From a virus, in the IMG/VR virus record IMGVR_UViG_3300006925_000007, positions 1-64,000 of that record: a stretch of DNA of 64,000 bases; one strand, 5' to 3'. The notes beneath the pieces were generated by a model. That model saw only the letters and a program-made list of their open reading frames with translations, was not told the DNA's origin and ran no database searches. The position numbers were made by a program, and so were the translations under genes. Positions 23,858 through 31,973 of this stretch are shown here, in pieces (the stretch's first letter is position 1; each line of letters starts with the position of its first letter).

Positions 23858-24123
23858 TAATCTTCATCTTCCCAATATTCTTCTGCATATTCTTCGTCAG
23901 AGTCGTGGTCATCATTGACTTCAAAGTGATCTGCAAGTGCTTGGTCTAAATGTTCATCGTGATCACCTATTTCAACCGCATGTCTTGTTAGATCTACGCC
24001 GTAATCATCTAAAGTAAAGATATAGTCTTCTGCAAACTTTTCTTTATTTTTGTCTGGTATATGTGCTATTGCTTTATCGAAAATTTGTAAGAATAACTCT
24101 AAATCGTTATCACTCAGATTCAT
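23857..24123 (-). CDS. Small acidic hypothetical protein between uvsX and uvsY
   Basis: 88 residues from the ATG at 24123 (MNLSDNDLELFLQIFDKAIA). An earlier in-frame ATG at 24153 is rejected because a perfect AGGAGG (24130-24135) sits 6 nt before the later ATG. It overlaps the uvsX 3' end by 14 nt. The N-terminal half is helical; the C-terminal 35 residues are extremely acidic (HDSDEEYAEEYWEDED), resembling DNA-mimic tails or the acidic C-tail of gp32. A modulator of recombination is possible but unproven. Confidence 0.75.
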   Translation of the reverse strand: MNLSDNDLELFLQIFDKAIAHIPDKNKEKFAEDYIFTLDDYGVDLTRHAVEIGDHDEHLDQALADHFEVNDDHDSDEEYAEEYWEDED

Positions 24124-25207
24124 TAATAACCTCCTGGTTAGGTTGTTCGCCATCGCTATCTTTTATGTGATCTGGTTGCATATCCCATTCATTCATAACA
24201 AGATCCAAGCAATTATCTTTGTTAGCATTCCAAGGTTTGCGGAACATTTTAATTACTTCACCTGTTACCGGGCTAATATATTCTAAACTGTTACCACTTT
24301 TCTTAAGAACATCTTTTGCTTCAAAGAATTCAACTAGTCCACTGTATGGACTCATACCTGTTTCGTATGGAATTTCTACTTGCACACTTTCAAATGGTTT
24401 TGCATAACGTGTTTTCATTACCTTACACGCTGCTCTAATACCAAATACTTGTGATGTTTTATTGCCTTCTGCATCTACTTTTAGTTTAAGTTTACGCATT
24501 GCGATAACAATACTACTTGCATAGATAAAGCCTTGACCACCTGAGATCTTATCATCTGGATCAAACATATCTTGTGATGCATATGTATGGTTTGTGCATA
24601 ACATACCAACATTAAACTCACCAAACATATTAACTGTGTTACGAACTAATGAAGTTAGTGCTTTAGGCTTACGACCCATATCACCTTTCATATCACCTTT
24701 TTGAAACTGATCAACATCAGTAGGTGTTAGTAACATACCTAAACTATCTACAACAAATAATACTTTAGGACGTTCTTCCTTTTCTTTATCTGTATATTCT
24801 GCTTTATAATCTTTCATAAAGTCACTCACTGTGCGAGCAACATCATCAATCATACTCATGTTTAGTTTTAGTAGTTTATCTTCAGCAGTATCTACGTCAA
24901 GTGCATGTAGCCATTTCTCATCTAGTGCGTTTTCACTATCAATAAGAACTACAAATATACCTTGATCTTGTGCTGCCTTAACTACATTACCTGCTGCAAT
25001 GTAACTTTTGCCTGCACCTGATTCTCCTGCAAGAACAGTTACTTTACCTAAAGGAATACCTTTCACAAAGTCGTTACTGATTAATTTGTTTAGTGTGTAG
25101 TTGCCTGTTGAGATCCATGTGTCTGGATCATTAAACCCGACACTTAGTCCGGGCACCGCTTTAGTAATACTTTTACGGAATTTGCTTACGTCAAAAGGTT
25201 TTGCCAT
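24110..25207 (-). CDS. uvsX: UvsX recombinase (RecA family)
   Basis: 365 residues (T4 UvsX 391). Walker A GESGAGKS (61-68), Walker B region KVLFVVDSLGML (about 147-158), and a RecA-like L2 region with the conserved GGQGFIYASSIVIAM segment. It forms filaments on single-stranded DNA for strand exchange. The C-terminus is acidic (DSDGEQPNQEVINESE). Ribosome binding site GGAGA. It lies downstream of the gp32 terminator hairpin, so expression probably depends on read-through. High certainty. Confidence 0.95.
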   Translation of the reverse strand: MAKPFDVSKFRKSITKAVPGLSVGFNDPDTWISTGNYTLNKLISNDFVKGIPLGKVTVLAGESGAGKSYIAAGNVVKAAQDQGIFVVLIDSENALDEKWLHALDVDTAEDKLLKLNMSMIDDVARTVSDFMKDYKAEYTDKEKEERPKVLFVVDSLGMLLTPTDVDQFQKGDMKGDMGRKPKALTSLVRNTVNMFGEFNVGMLCTNHTYASQDMFDPDDKISGGQGFIYASSIVIAMRKLKLKVDAEGNKTSQVFGIRAACKVMKTRYAKPFESVQVEIPYETGMSPYSGLVEFFEAKDVLKKSGNSLEYISPVTGEVIKMFRKPWNANKDNCLDLVMNEWDMQPDHIKDSDGEQPNQEVINESE

Positions 25208-25221
25208 TTATATCTCCAATC

Positions 25222-25257
25222 TAAGAAACTTGGACATGCTTATGCATGCCCAAGTTT
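25222..25257 (-). terminator. Terminator or attenuator between gp32 and uvsX
   Basis: 14-bp arms AAACTTGGRCATGC with one G-T wobble and a 4-nt loop, ending in TTTCTT. It lies 6 nt past the gp32 stop and 15 nt before the uvsX ATG, so it would set the gp32:uvsX ratio. Confidence 0.8.
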
Positions 25258-25263
25258 TGTTAT

Positions 25264-26271
25264 TTACTTACGATTACGAATCGCTGCTAGAATGTCTTCT
25301 GCACTCGGTGCCGCCTGACCTGTTGTTGCATCTGCTGGTGCAGGTGCTGGTGCTGGTGGAGGTGTTACTGGTGCCGCTTCTGCAACTGGTGCCGCTGGTG
25401 CTGTTTCAACTGCTGGTGCAGGTGCTACAGGTGCCGCAACTTGTTCCGCTGGTGCAGGTGTAACTTTAGGTGCACTTGTTGGTGCGTCTACACCGTATGG
25501 ACGATAAAACGTTCCAAAGCGGTCTACATCATAAAGTTCACCATTTACACTTGCTTCAAACATTTCAAAGATAGCGTTTAAGTGATCTGCATCTGGCTTC
25601 TTAGGTAAGAAGTCATTTAGATTATGCAATCCATTTGCTGCAATTCCATCACGCTCTGTTTGATCTAAACTACGTGAACGTCTGCTCCAATTAGATGTGC
25701 TATAATCAGCATATCCACCTTTACTAGACTTGACTACTTTAAAGTCAGTTCCTGCTTCATAGTCTGTAGGAATCTCTTCAAACTCTGGATCCATTAGTGC
25801 TGCACTAATGATTTTATAAATTTGAGGTGAGATAACAAACCTACGAATAGGATTCTCTGGTGTGTTGTCTTCTGGTGAATCGTTTTGTGTAACAAAACCT
25901 TGAAAAATATAAGAACGCTTTTTCCAATACTTACGAGCAGTATCTTCTAAAGCTGGATCTTTAAACCAAGGACGAATTTCTGCGTGAACAGGACATTGCT
26001 CGCCCCACATTTCAACACAAGGAACTTGAACCATTACTGGTTTGTTCTCGTCTTGTCCTTTGACTCCTGGAAAGCTCAAACGGATCATTTGACGTTCTTT
26101 CCAAAAGAACGTATTTGATTCATCTGCGTCTGGTAGGAATCTTAGTGTTGCACTTGAACCTTCTGCGATGTTCCAATGTGCAAAGATGGCGTTGTCGCCG
26201 CCTTGTGCCCCGCCTTTGGGGCCTTTTTCCTGTGCTTGTAGTTTTGCACGGATTTCTGCTAATGTTGCCAT
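25264..26271 (-). CDS. gp32: Single-stranded DNA-binding protein gp32
   Basis: 335 residues (T4 gp32 301). The N-terminal basic B-domain-like segment (ATLAEIRAKLQAQEK) is followed by an OB core. A Cys/His cluster C85, C93-P-V-H96 marks the zinc subdomain; a fourth ligand is not clear. Residues about 252-318 are an unusual Ala/Pro/Val linker, followed by a C-terminal motif SAEDILAAIRNRK where T4 has an acidic partner-binding tail. Ribosome binding site AAGGAG. The 5' leader has direct repeats, possibly for autoregulation as known for T4 gp32 mRNA. Confidence 0.93.
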   Translation of the reverse strand: MATLAEIRAKLQAQEKGPKGGAQGGDNAIFAHWNIAEGSSATLRFLPDADESNTFFWKERQMIRLSFPGVKGQDENKPVMVQVPCVEMWGEQCPVHAEIRPWFKDPALEDTARKYWKKRSYIFQGFVTQNDSPEDNTPENPIRRFVISPQIYKIISAALMDPEFEEIPTDYEAGTDFKVVKSSKGGYADYSTSNWSRRSRSLDQTERDGIAANGLHNLNDFLPKKPDADHLNAIFEMFEASVNGELYDVDRFGTFYRPYGVDAPTSAPKVTPAPAEQVAAPVAPAPAVETAPAAPVAEAAPVTPPPAPAPAPADATTGQAAPSAEDILAAIRNRK

Positions 26272-26280
26272 AGTATTTCT

Positions 26281-26365
26281 CCTTTGTTAGCCTATGATAG
26301 CCTTTATTAGTTTTATAAAGTATACAATTCACTTGCATACAGTTGTTTTGCCTTTGTTAGCCTAT
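26281..26365 (-). repeat. Two 15-bp direct repeats in the gp32 leader
   Basis: ATAGGCTAACAAAGG occurs at 26281-26295 (ending in the ribosome binding site) and at 26351-26365 (just after the promoter). A partial third copy, AAAGGCTATCATAGGC, lies beside the first. Candidate binding sites for gp32 or a regulator. Confidence 0.8.
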
Positions 26366-26367
26366 AC

Positions 26368-26396
26368 AGTATACTACTTTAAGTGCTTACTGTCAA
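26368..26396 (-). promoter_or_regulatory. Sigma70-type promoter of gp32
   Basis: TTGACA (26391-26396), 17-bp spacer, TATACT (26368-26373). The -35 box lies inside the inverted repeat AGTGCTT-N6-AAGCACT (26382-26401). Confidence 0.88.
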
Positions 26397-26401
26397 GCAC
26401 T
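26382..26401. promoter_or_regulatory. Inverted repeat over the gp32 -35 box
   Basis: Perfect 7-bp arms AGTGCTT / AAGCACT separated by 6 bp. Candidate operator; there is no T run, so it is a poor terminator for the gene upstream. Confidence 0.65.
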
Positions 26402-26413
26402 ATTTCCTATTTT

Positions 26414-27694
26414 TTAGGAAATTCTTTTACGAAGTTCTGCAATTACAGAATCTGTAATAGATTCTTCTTTTGTTACAGCTACTTCCATTTTTGTTGCTGA
26501 TCCCTTTTTATACAAGAAGTTAGCAATTTTTGCCGCTAACATTGTATTATTAGTTTTCATATCATGAACATCATTACTCATTTGTGTTAACACATTAAAT
26601 AATTCATCATTCTTAGTTGTCATACCAATATAAGATAACATCGCACTTAACTTAGCAAGTGGGCCCATTCCGCCGCTCCATTTTACTGGATCTTCGTTGT
26701 TAGGGTTATCTGGATCGTTTGCGTCAATATGTAATTTAAGATCATCTCCGGATTTGATTATAGCCATTGTGTCATTTAATAGTTTATCATGCATAGTATC
26801 TTTACCCTCACGTTCGTTAAAAATGCGAGATACCGTAGAAAGGACTTCATTCATGTCTACAGTCTCAAATGTATTATACAAGAACTTATCGGATATGTCA
26901 ACCGAGTTTTCTTCGGTTTCTACTATTTCTTTTGTTTGATAACTATTATAGCCTCTTAATGTTTGGAGACTTCTTACTGTTTCTTTAATGCTTTTTAATT
27001 GCGATTTGATAGTTTCAACTACGTTAGCATTGCCTTCGTTAACTAATTTGTTTTTTCTTACGTGTGTAAGGAACTGTGCCATTTCTGTTGCTTCTTTACA
27101 CATATTCATAATGCCTGTGCCTTTAGCATCTTCAAATGTTCCACCATGGTTAACATGCATGGCCATAGCTTTAGCACCTGCCATATATTTGTATGGGAAT
27201 CTTGTTTGTTCTTTATTTGCATTTTCAACAAATAAACTATGTATGTTTCTGCTTCTCGCTCCACGCTTTTCTTCATTAACACCTTTGCTGTGTCTAATGA
27301 TTAATCTTGCGTTTTCTAATTGTATGTAGCTTGTTTTTACGCTACCAAATGCTTTACTAAATCCTTCTGTCACGCTTTGATGTGAGAAGTCTTTTGGTTC
27401 TATGTTTTTATCAAATCTTTTCACTGTATATTCACCCATTTGTTTATGCACTGCACTCTTAAAACTATTTAACAGTGGCTTATTTGTGTCAATGTCAAAA
27501 CCTGATCCTATTTGAACCAATAATTCTAACTTGTTATCTTCTGAACGTAATGAAACCATCATATCATGTTCGTTGACATAAAATCTTGTTGCTTCTTCTG
27601 AATTTAATGTTTTTTCTCCAGAATCAGTAAATAACACCACATCGTAATTGGCGCCTTTTATAATATTAAATATTTCTTGTGCAACTGTATTCAT
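26414..27694 (-). CDS. Hypothetical late protein next to terminase
   Basis: 426 residues, mixed charge, largely helical. The first 110 residues have beta character (YDVVLFTDSGEKTLNSEEA, MMVSLRSEDNKLELLVQIG). A stretch SAFGSVKTSYIQLENARLII-type follows (about 115-135), and there is a Gly-rich turn KWSGGMGPLAKLSAM near 345. It sits between gp17 and gp32 with a late promoter. The family is not recognised, but its size and place suggest a virion or packaging-associated protein. Confidence 0.7.
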   Translation of the reverse strand: MNTVAQEIFNIIKGANYDVVLFTDSGEKTLNSEEATRFYVNEHDMMVSLRSEDNKLELLVQIGSGFDIDTNKPLLNSFKSAVHKQMGEYTVKRFDKNIEPKDFSHQSVTEGFSKAFGSVKTSYIQLENARLIIRHSKGVNEEKRGARSRNIHSLFVENANKEQTRFPYKYMAGAKAMAMHVNHGGTFEDAKGTGIMNMCKEATEMAQFLTHVRKNKLVNEGNANVVETIKSQLKSIKETVRSLQTLRGYNSYQTKEIVETEENSVDISDKFLYNTFETVDMNEVLSTVSRIFNEREGKDTMHDKLLNDTMAIIKSGDDLKLHIDANDPDNPNNEDPVKWSGGMGPLAKLSAMLSYIGMTTKNDELFNVLTQMSNDVHDMKTNNTMLAAKIANFLYKKGSATKMEVAVTKEESITDSVIAELRKRIS

Positions 27695-27711
27695 TGTGTT
27701 CCTCTTTATAC

Positions 27712-27718
27712 TATTTAT
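27712..27718 (-). promoter_or_regulatory. Late promoter box for 26414-27694
   Basis: ATAAATA on the minus strand in GGCATAAATAGTATAAAG, 17 nt upstream of the ATG, with a GAGGAAC ribosome binding site between. Confidence 0.7.
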
Positions 27719-27732
27719 GCCAAAACGTAAAA

Positions 27733-29295
27733 TTATAACATACTAAAAGGCATAGGCTGCATAAAATCGTCATCATCGTCATCTACTAGGTATTCAAATG
27801 CTGATTCTTCATAGTTAACAATTTCTTGTGCCATTCGCACTATTAATATAAGTGCCATAACCAAGTCATCGTGTTCGCCGTCTTTTGCTGAATAACTATT
27901 ACCACGTGCAATAAAGACTTTGAGTTCGCCCAATAAGTTTTGACTTGCTATTTCTAGTTTATCTGTTTCTATCCAATGTTTTAGTTTACTACATGCTGTA
28001 AGTTTACTTTTATGTGTTGTAGTAAATCCTTTTCTAAACCTACGTGCATTACCGTGCCGTTTTGTTTCACTAATGAATGTGCCTGGAAAAAATTCTTCAC
28101 CTGTTTCTGCAATTACAACTAAAGCCGCTTCACCTAGTGTGTTATTCTCTACACTATAATACTGTTCTGCTTCACCATCTGTTTCAGTTTCTATATACAT
28201 TAATATTTCACGTAGTATTTTAATCTGACCTTGAACAGTAGTTTTATTGTGTTGCCATTCTGCTACTTGTTTCATTCCTGGCATTTCGTATACCTGTATT
28301 GCAGCAGAGTCGCCACCTGTTCCCAAACTTGGGTCCAATGATGACATGTATATTTTGTCTTTGCGTATTGGTCTATACCAACGCACCTGTCCCATTTTAG
28401 CATATGGTTGTTTTGCTTCCATTAATGATAGTTTGATACTGTCAATAAGTGTCTCGTCAAACGCAATAAACTCATTTAAGTGTTCACGTCTAAAACGTTC
28501 TTCGCCAATTTTGTTGCGTTCTTCTTCTGCCCATTCTTCATCTCTTTCTGGGTGATATTTCCAATCAGCGTTAAAGGATTTGAATCCATTTAATCCCAAT
28601 CCATTTTCTGTGTCGTTACCAAATTCATCTTGTGCTTTAGCAGCCTCTCTATAAATTTGTGCAAATTGGTCATCATCCTGATTTGGTGTGCTTGTAATAA
28701 TACATTTACCACCAGTTGATAATGTAGGTGATAGTGCTGTCCAAAATTCTTTGGCTATGTTAGGACGCACAAATGCAAATTCGTCTAAGTATGCTAATGA
28801 TATACTCAAACCACGTCCAGTATTTTCTGTTGTTGACTGTGCAATAATACGTGACCCATTATCAAATTCTAAACTACCTTTATTGTAACTTGTTACACCT
28901 GCACGTATAAAGTCTGGAAGTGTTTCGTATGCAAAACGTATACGTTGCATAATTTCACTTGCACCTGAATATTTGTGTGCTGCAATAAGAATCGTTTGAT
29001 CAGGAACAAACATAGCATACCATAATAGATATCCTGCTGCCGCTGTTGATTTACCCATTTGCCTACTTACCAATGCAATACTGTATCTGTTGTTGTGATA
29101 ACAGTCTACAAGTTCTTTTTGATAATCAAATAAGTCAAATTTTACACGACCTTTAGTTGGATGTTGAATCCAACAATGGTTTATCAAGAAGTATTTTGGA
29201 TCTTCAGCACACTTGGCTAATTCCAATAAATCTTCTTCTGTAAACTTTTCTTTTTGATACGGAGTTTTGGTTAATTTTGTATCTGCTGTGCTCAT
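27733..29295 (-). CDS. gp17: Terminase large subunit, gp17
   Basis: 520 residues. ATPase: Walker A SRQMGKST (77-84), Walker B with catalytic Glu LAYLDEF (167-173), coupling motif TSTPN (201-205). RNase H-like nuclease: D321 (SSLDPSLG), E383 (YSVENNT), D476/D477 (DGEHDDLVM), matching the acidic triad of T4 gp17. It packages DNA into proheads and cuts headful concatemers. It lacks about 90 residues relative to T4 gp17 (610), mainly at the ends. An Asp-rich tail (VDDDDDD) precedes the C-terminus. Near-leaderless late promoter. Confidence 0.96.
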   Translation of the reverse strand: MSTADTKLTKTPYQKEKFTEEDLLELAKCAEDPKYFLINHCWIQHPTKGRVKFDLFDYQKELVDCYHNNRYSIALVSRQMGKSTAAAGYLLWYAMFVPDQTILIAAHKYSGASEIMQRIRFAYETLPDFIRAGVTSYNKGSLEFDNGSRIIAQSTTENTGRGLSISLAYLDEFAFVRPNIAKEFWTALSPTLSTGGKCIITSTPNQDDDQFAQIYREAAKAQDEFGNDTENGLGLNGFKSFNADWKYHPERDEEWAEEERNKIGEERFRREHLNEFIAFDETLIDSIKLSLMEAKQPYAKMGQVRWYRPIRKDKIYMSSLDPSLGTGGDSAAIQVYEMPGMKQVAEWQHNKTTVQGQIKILREILMYIETETDGEAEQYYSVENNTLGEAALVVIAETGEEFFPGTFISETKRHGNARRFRKGFTTTHKSKLTACSKLKHWIETDKLEIASQNLLGELKVFIARGNSYSAKDGEHDDLVMALILIVRMAQEIVNYEESAFEYLVDDDDDDFMQPMPFSML

Positions 29296-29300
29296 AATAC

Positions 29301-29307
29301 TATTTAG
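29301..29307 (-). promoter_or_regulatory. Late promoter box (CTAAATA) for gp17, near-leaderless
   Basis: CTAAATA then GTATT and the ATG, only 5 nt. It sits 5 nt after the upstream terminator hairpin, so gp17 has a dedicated late transcript. Confidence 0.6.
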
Positions 29308-29312
29308 TCAAT

Positions 29313-29343
29313 AAAAACGGCGTAGTTAATTAAAACTACACCG
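29313..29343 (-). terminator. Rho-independent terminator after 29377-30204
   Basis: 10-bp stem CGGTGTAGTT / AACTACGCCG with one G-T pair, 6-nt loop, followed by TTTTTATT on the minus strand. Confidence 0.85.
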
Positions 29344-29376
29344 CTCTGTTATTCACCTGGGAGGAAACGTGAACTT

Positions 29377-30204
29377 TTATTTTTCTTTTTTTGCTTTGTA
29401 GGCTTCTTTAAGATCTTCTACTGTATGTTCTTTGATTCCTACTTTCATGCTTTCTGCATCTAAGTATCTTTTTAAACTTAGATTAACGCTTTGTGCAAAG
29501 TTTTCATATGGTTCACCATGTTCTGTAGCTTCTTCTTCAGCTGCACCTTCTGGTGTGTTTGCCCATTCGTCTAATTTTGTTTTAATTTTTTCTTCTGATA
29601 AACCTGCGTTTTTCATCATGTTAACTAGTTGTGTAGTATCCATTGTTGGAGACTCTTCTAATTCTTCTTTATCGTCTTCAGCTACTGCTACTTCTTCAAG
29701 CTCTTCGGTTTCTTCTTCAACTTTGTCAGCTTCTTCTTCAAGCTCTTCGGTAGTTTCTTCTGTAGTTTCTTCTGTAGTTTCTTTTACTTCTTTATCTTTG
29801 GCTGCTTTTTTCATTGTTTCTTTTTCATCGCCATCGCCATCTAAGTCAGCAAAATCTGGTTTTGCTTTTGCTTCTGGAAGTTCTTCTGTTGATGGTTCAG
29901 TTGGTTCAACTGACTCTTCTGTTTCTTCATCACCCATTGGTAACTCATGATGACGTCTAAAGTCTGCTACAAAATCTTCAATTTGATCGCCACTTAAATA
30001 ACGAACTAAATCATCAAATACTGGTTGACAGTCACCTTCAAAATGCATATCAATTAAATCATAAATTGGTTCTGCAAATTCGCCAACTGCTTCTTGTGCC
30101 ACTGGCTTCATTTCTCTTTGTGTTGCTTCTGGAGCCGGGCTTGGTGTTTCTTCAACCTTTGCTTGGCTACCAGCAAGTTTTAATATTCTCTCTAATTCAC
30201 TCAT
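29377..30204 (-). CDS. Acidic putative prohead core / scaffold-type protein
   Basis: 275 residues, extremely acidic, with Glu/Thr low-complexity (repeated EETT at about 142-155, then ELEEEADKVEEETEELEEV). It has a KPDFADLDGDGDEKETMKKA motif (about 115-134) of the type seen in head-associated proteins of marine T4-like phages. Helical domains flank it at both ends. It overlaps the capsid-targeted gene upstream by 8 nt. Position between gp16 and gp17 and the composition suggest a prohead core role; not proven. Confidence 0.65.
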   Translation of the reverse strand: MSELERILKLAGSQAKVEETPSPAPEATQREMKPVAQEAVGEFAEPIYDLIDMHFEGDCQPVFDDLVRYLSGDQIEDFVADFRRHHELPMGDEETEESVEPTEPSTEELPEAKAKPDFADLDGDGDEKETMKKAAKDKEVKETTEETTEETTEELEEEADKVEEETEELEEVAVAEDDKEELEESPTMDTTQLVNMMKNAGLSEEKIKTKLDEWANTPEGAAEEEATEHGEPYENFAQSVNLSLKRYLDAESMKVGIKEHTVEDLKEAYKAKKEK

Positions 30205-30652
30205 TGCCTTTTTCCTTTTCTTTACGTAACTTTAATAATTCTTTAATTAATGAAGCGTTATATTCATCACCTGATAAATCCTTTGCTGGAACTTCTTCTG
30301 GTTCAAAGTGTTCTTCTTTTTCATCAACGTCTGTTTCGCCATCGCCTTTTACTTTTAGCACACCATCTTTCAATCCTAACATGTTTCCAATTTCATTTTG
30401 AATTTGGCTTGCTGTTGCAATTCTGTCTGTTGAAAAATCATACATATATACTTCATACCCTTTGTGTTTAGGGAAGTCTCTTGGCGCACTTTGTAGTATA
30501 GTTTTCTTCTCACCACTAAGTCCTTTAGAGTCGTATTTCATTAAGTGGTTCTCTATGCGATCACATTGCTCATCAGTTAATTGATGAACGGTTTTAATAC
30601 AGAAATTCCAAGTTTTATCAGATTCTGTTAGATATTGTGTAAATGATTTCAT
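30197..30652 (-). CDS. Putative internal head protein with capsid targeting sequence
   Basis: 151 residues. The N-terminus MKSFTQYLTE-S closely matches T4 capsid targeting sequences (MKTYQEFIxE-A) with an L-T-E prohead-protease site, so the mature protein would begin at S11. A small alpha/beta domain follows (YEVYMYDFSTDRIATASQIQNEIG), then an acidic linker and a Lys-rich helix. It probably enters the prohead core; function after that is unknown. Late promoter and GGAGAAG site upstream. Confidence 0.7.
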   Translation of the reverse strand: MKSFTQYLTESDKTWNFCIKTVHQLTDEQCDRIENHLMKYDSKGLSGEKKTILQSAPRDFPKHKGYEVYMYDFSTDRIATASQIQNEIGNMLGLKDGVLKVKGDGETDVDEKEEHFEPEEVPAKDLSGDEYNASLIKELLKLRKEKEKGNE

Positions 30653-30670
30653 AACGTCTTCTCCATAATA

Positions 30671-31219
30671 CTATTTATCATCATTCTTCATTTTAGTCAT
30701 GATTTCAGCTAACAATTCTGATCTGTCTCCAATGATACGACCAGTTGCTTCTTCTGTATCCTCATCTGTGCCTAATTTATCTTTTACATATGCATCTGTT
30801 TTCTTTTCTTCTTGCTGTATTCGTTGTTGACGCATTTGTAATTCAATCATTTTCATTTTTTTGTCCATTTTAGCCTGTTTGGCCTGTAATGCGGCCGCAA
30901 GCATTTTACTTGCACTATCAAATATTGGTGCAGCATGCCTATCTTCTACATTTCTACCTAAATCTACTAAATCATCAAATGTTGCCATAGCCTTTGATGC
31001 ATATGCATCCATTTCTCTGTCAAGCTCTTCCATTCCTGTTACCATTGGAAGTGCTGCGTCGGCACGCTCGGCAATGCTTAGATCATCTTTATATTTAACT
31101 ATTTCGTTTTGAGTTTCTTCAACTGTCGGTTCATCAGGTTCAACTACTGATTCTGGAAGATTTGGCATTAAATCTTCAATTTTTGGCAGATTAAATTCTT
31201 CTTCTAATTTTTTTGTCAT
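30671..31219 (-). CDS. gp16: Terminase small subunit, gp16
   Basis: 182 residues (T4 gp16 164). Central helical region LVDLGRNVEDRHAAPIFD followed by SASKMLAAALQAKQAKMDKK and a coiled helix KMIELQMRQQRIQQEEKK matches the helical-hairpin core of T4-type gp16, which forms rings that regulate gp17 and recognise DNA for packaging. The acidic N-terminus and the C-terminal SELLAEIMTKMK end are also typical. It is two genes away from gp17, as in T4 relatives. Confidence 0.85.
   Translation of the reverse strand: MTKKLEEEFNLPKIEDLMPNLPESVVEPDEPTVEETQNEIVKYKDDLSIAERADAALPMVTGMEELDREMDAYASKAMATFDDLVDLGRNVEDRHAAPIFDSASKMLAAALQAKQAKMDKKMKMIELQMRQQRIQQEEKKTDAYVKDKLGTDEDTEEATGRIIGDRSELLAEIMTKMKNDDK
30672..30678 (-). 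promoter_or_regulatory. Late promoter box for 30652-29377
   Basis: ATAAATA on the minus strand in TGATAAATAGTATTATGG, overlapping the gp16 TAG stop codon. Confidence 0.7.
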
Positions 31220-31238
31220 GTTAACCTCATTATAGTAG

Positions 31239-31245
31239 TATTTAT
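31239..31245 (-). promoter_or_regulatory. Late promoter box for gp16
   Basis: ATAAATA on the minus strand in GCATAAATACTACTATAATG, overlapping the stop codon of the PP-loop gene and 19 nt upstream of the gp16 ATG. Confidence 0.7.
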
Positions 31246-31973
31246 GCTAGTTTTCCGAACGCCCATTTACGTTCTTTACACCACCAGCATTCGCCACAAT
31301 GTTTAGAAAAATCAAATGTGGCTTCTTCACAACTTCTGGTTAAAGGAAATAATGTATCAGTTAAGTTATATCTATCATATAGTTCTGCTACTATCATCTT
31401 GTCGTATTTTGCAAATGGCCTGTTAAATTTCCAAAGATCAGGTTCCATATAAAGTTCTTCAGTAGGAACTGCAACATCTGAATCTCTTTCTAAATCTCTA
31501 CCGTCTGCAATATTATGTAACTCTAACTGTTCAGCTGATGGATTTGCTGTAATACCCATGTATTGAACAGAATCTTTATTATGTAGACTTTGTGTTAGAC
31601 TTTCTATATCATCGCTATATGCTGTTTTATTAATATCTACTCCATTCTCGTCAGGTCCATCATTACTATTAGCAACAGGTAAACTTTCATTATGATAATG
31701 CTTATAGTCACCCAATGGATATATTTTATCTATAAACTTTACTACTTGGTTTGCAAATTCATACTGATATGGTTTAGTTGATCCTACTGTGCTTGAAATT
31801 TTAAAATTAAGTTCTGTATTATATTCATTTTTATACTTTGCTAAAAGGAACATAAGTATTGAACTATCTGCTCCTCCTGACATTTTTACAATTACATCTC
31901 TACTGCCAGGAATATATATGTTAACATCGCCTTGACTAGTAGGCTCTGTCATTGTTAAATATTCTTTGGTCAT
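31242..31973 (-). CDS. PP-loop ATPase, QueC-like
   Basis: 243 residues. PP-loop S32-G-G-A-D-S37 in VKMSGGADSS. Near the C-terminus four Cys (C215, C226, C229, C232 in SC...HCGECWWC) form a C-x10-C-x2-C-x2-C zinc site very like QueC (7-cyano-7-deazaguanine synthase), where the spacing is C-x8-C-x2-C-x2-C. QueC makes preQ0, precursor of tRNA queuosine and of phage 7-deazaguanine DNA bases. The central 110-residue part is divergent, so another PP-loop amidation or thiolation is possible. It overlaps the methyltransferase by ATGA. Confidence 0.7.
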   Translation of the reverse strand: MTKEYLTMTEPTSQGDVNIYIPGSRDVIVKMSGGADSSILMFLLAKYKNEYNTELNFKISSTVGSTKPYQYEFANQVVKFIDKIYPLGDYKHYHNESLPVANSNDGPDENGVDINKTAYSDDIESLTQSLHNKDSVQYMGITANPSAEQLELHNIADGRDLERDSDVAVPTEELYMEPDLWKFNRPFAKYDKMIVAELYDRYNLTDTLFPLTRSCEEATFDFSKHCGECWWCKERKWAFGKLA

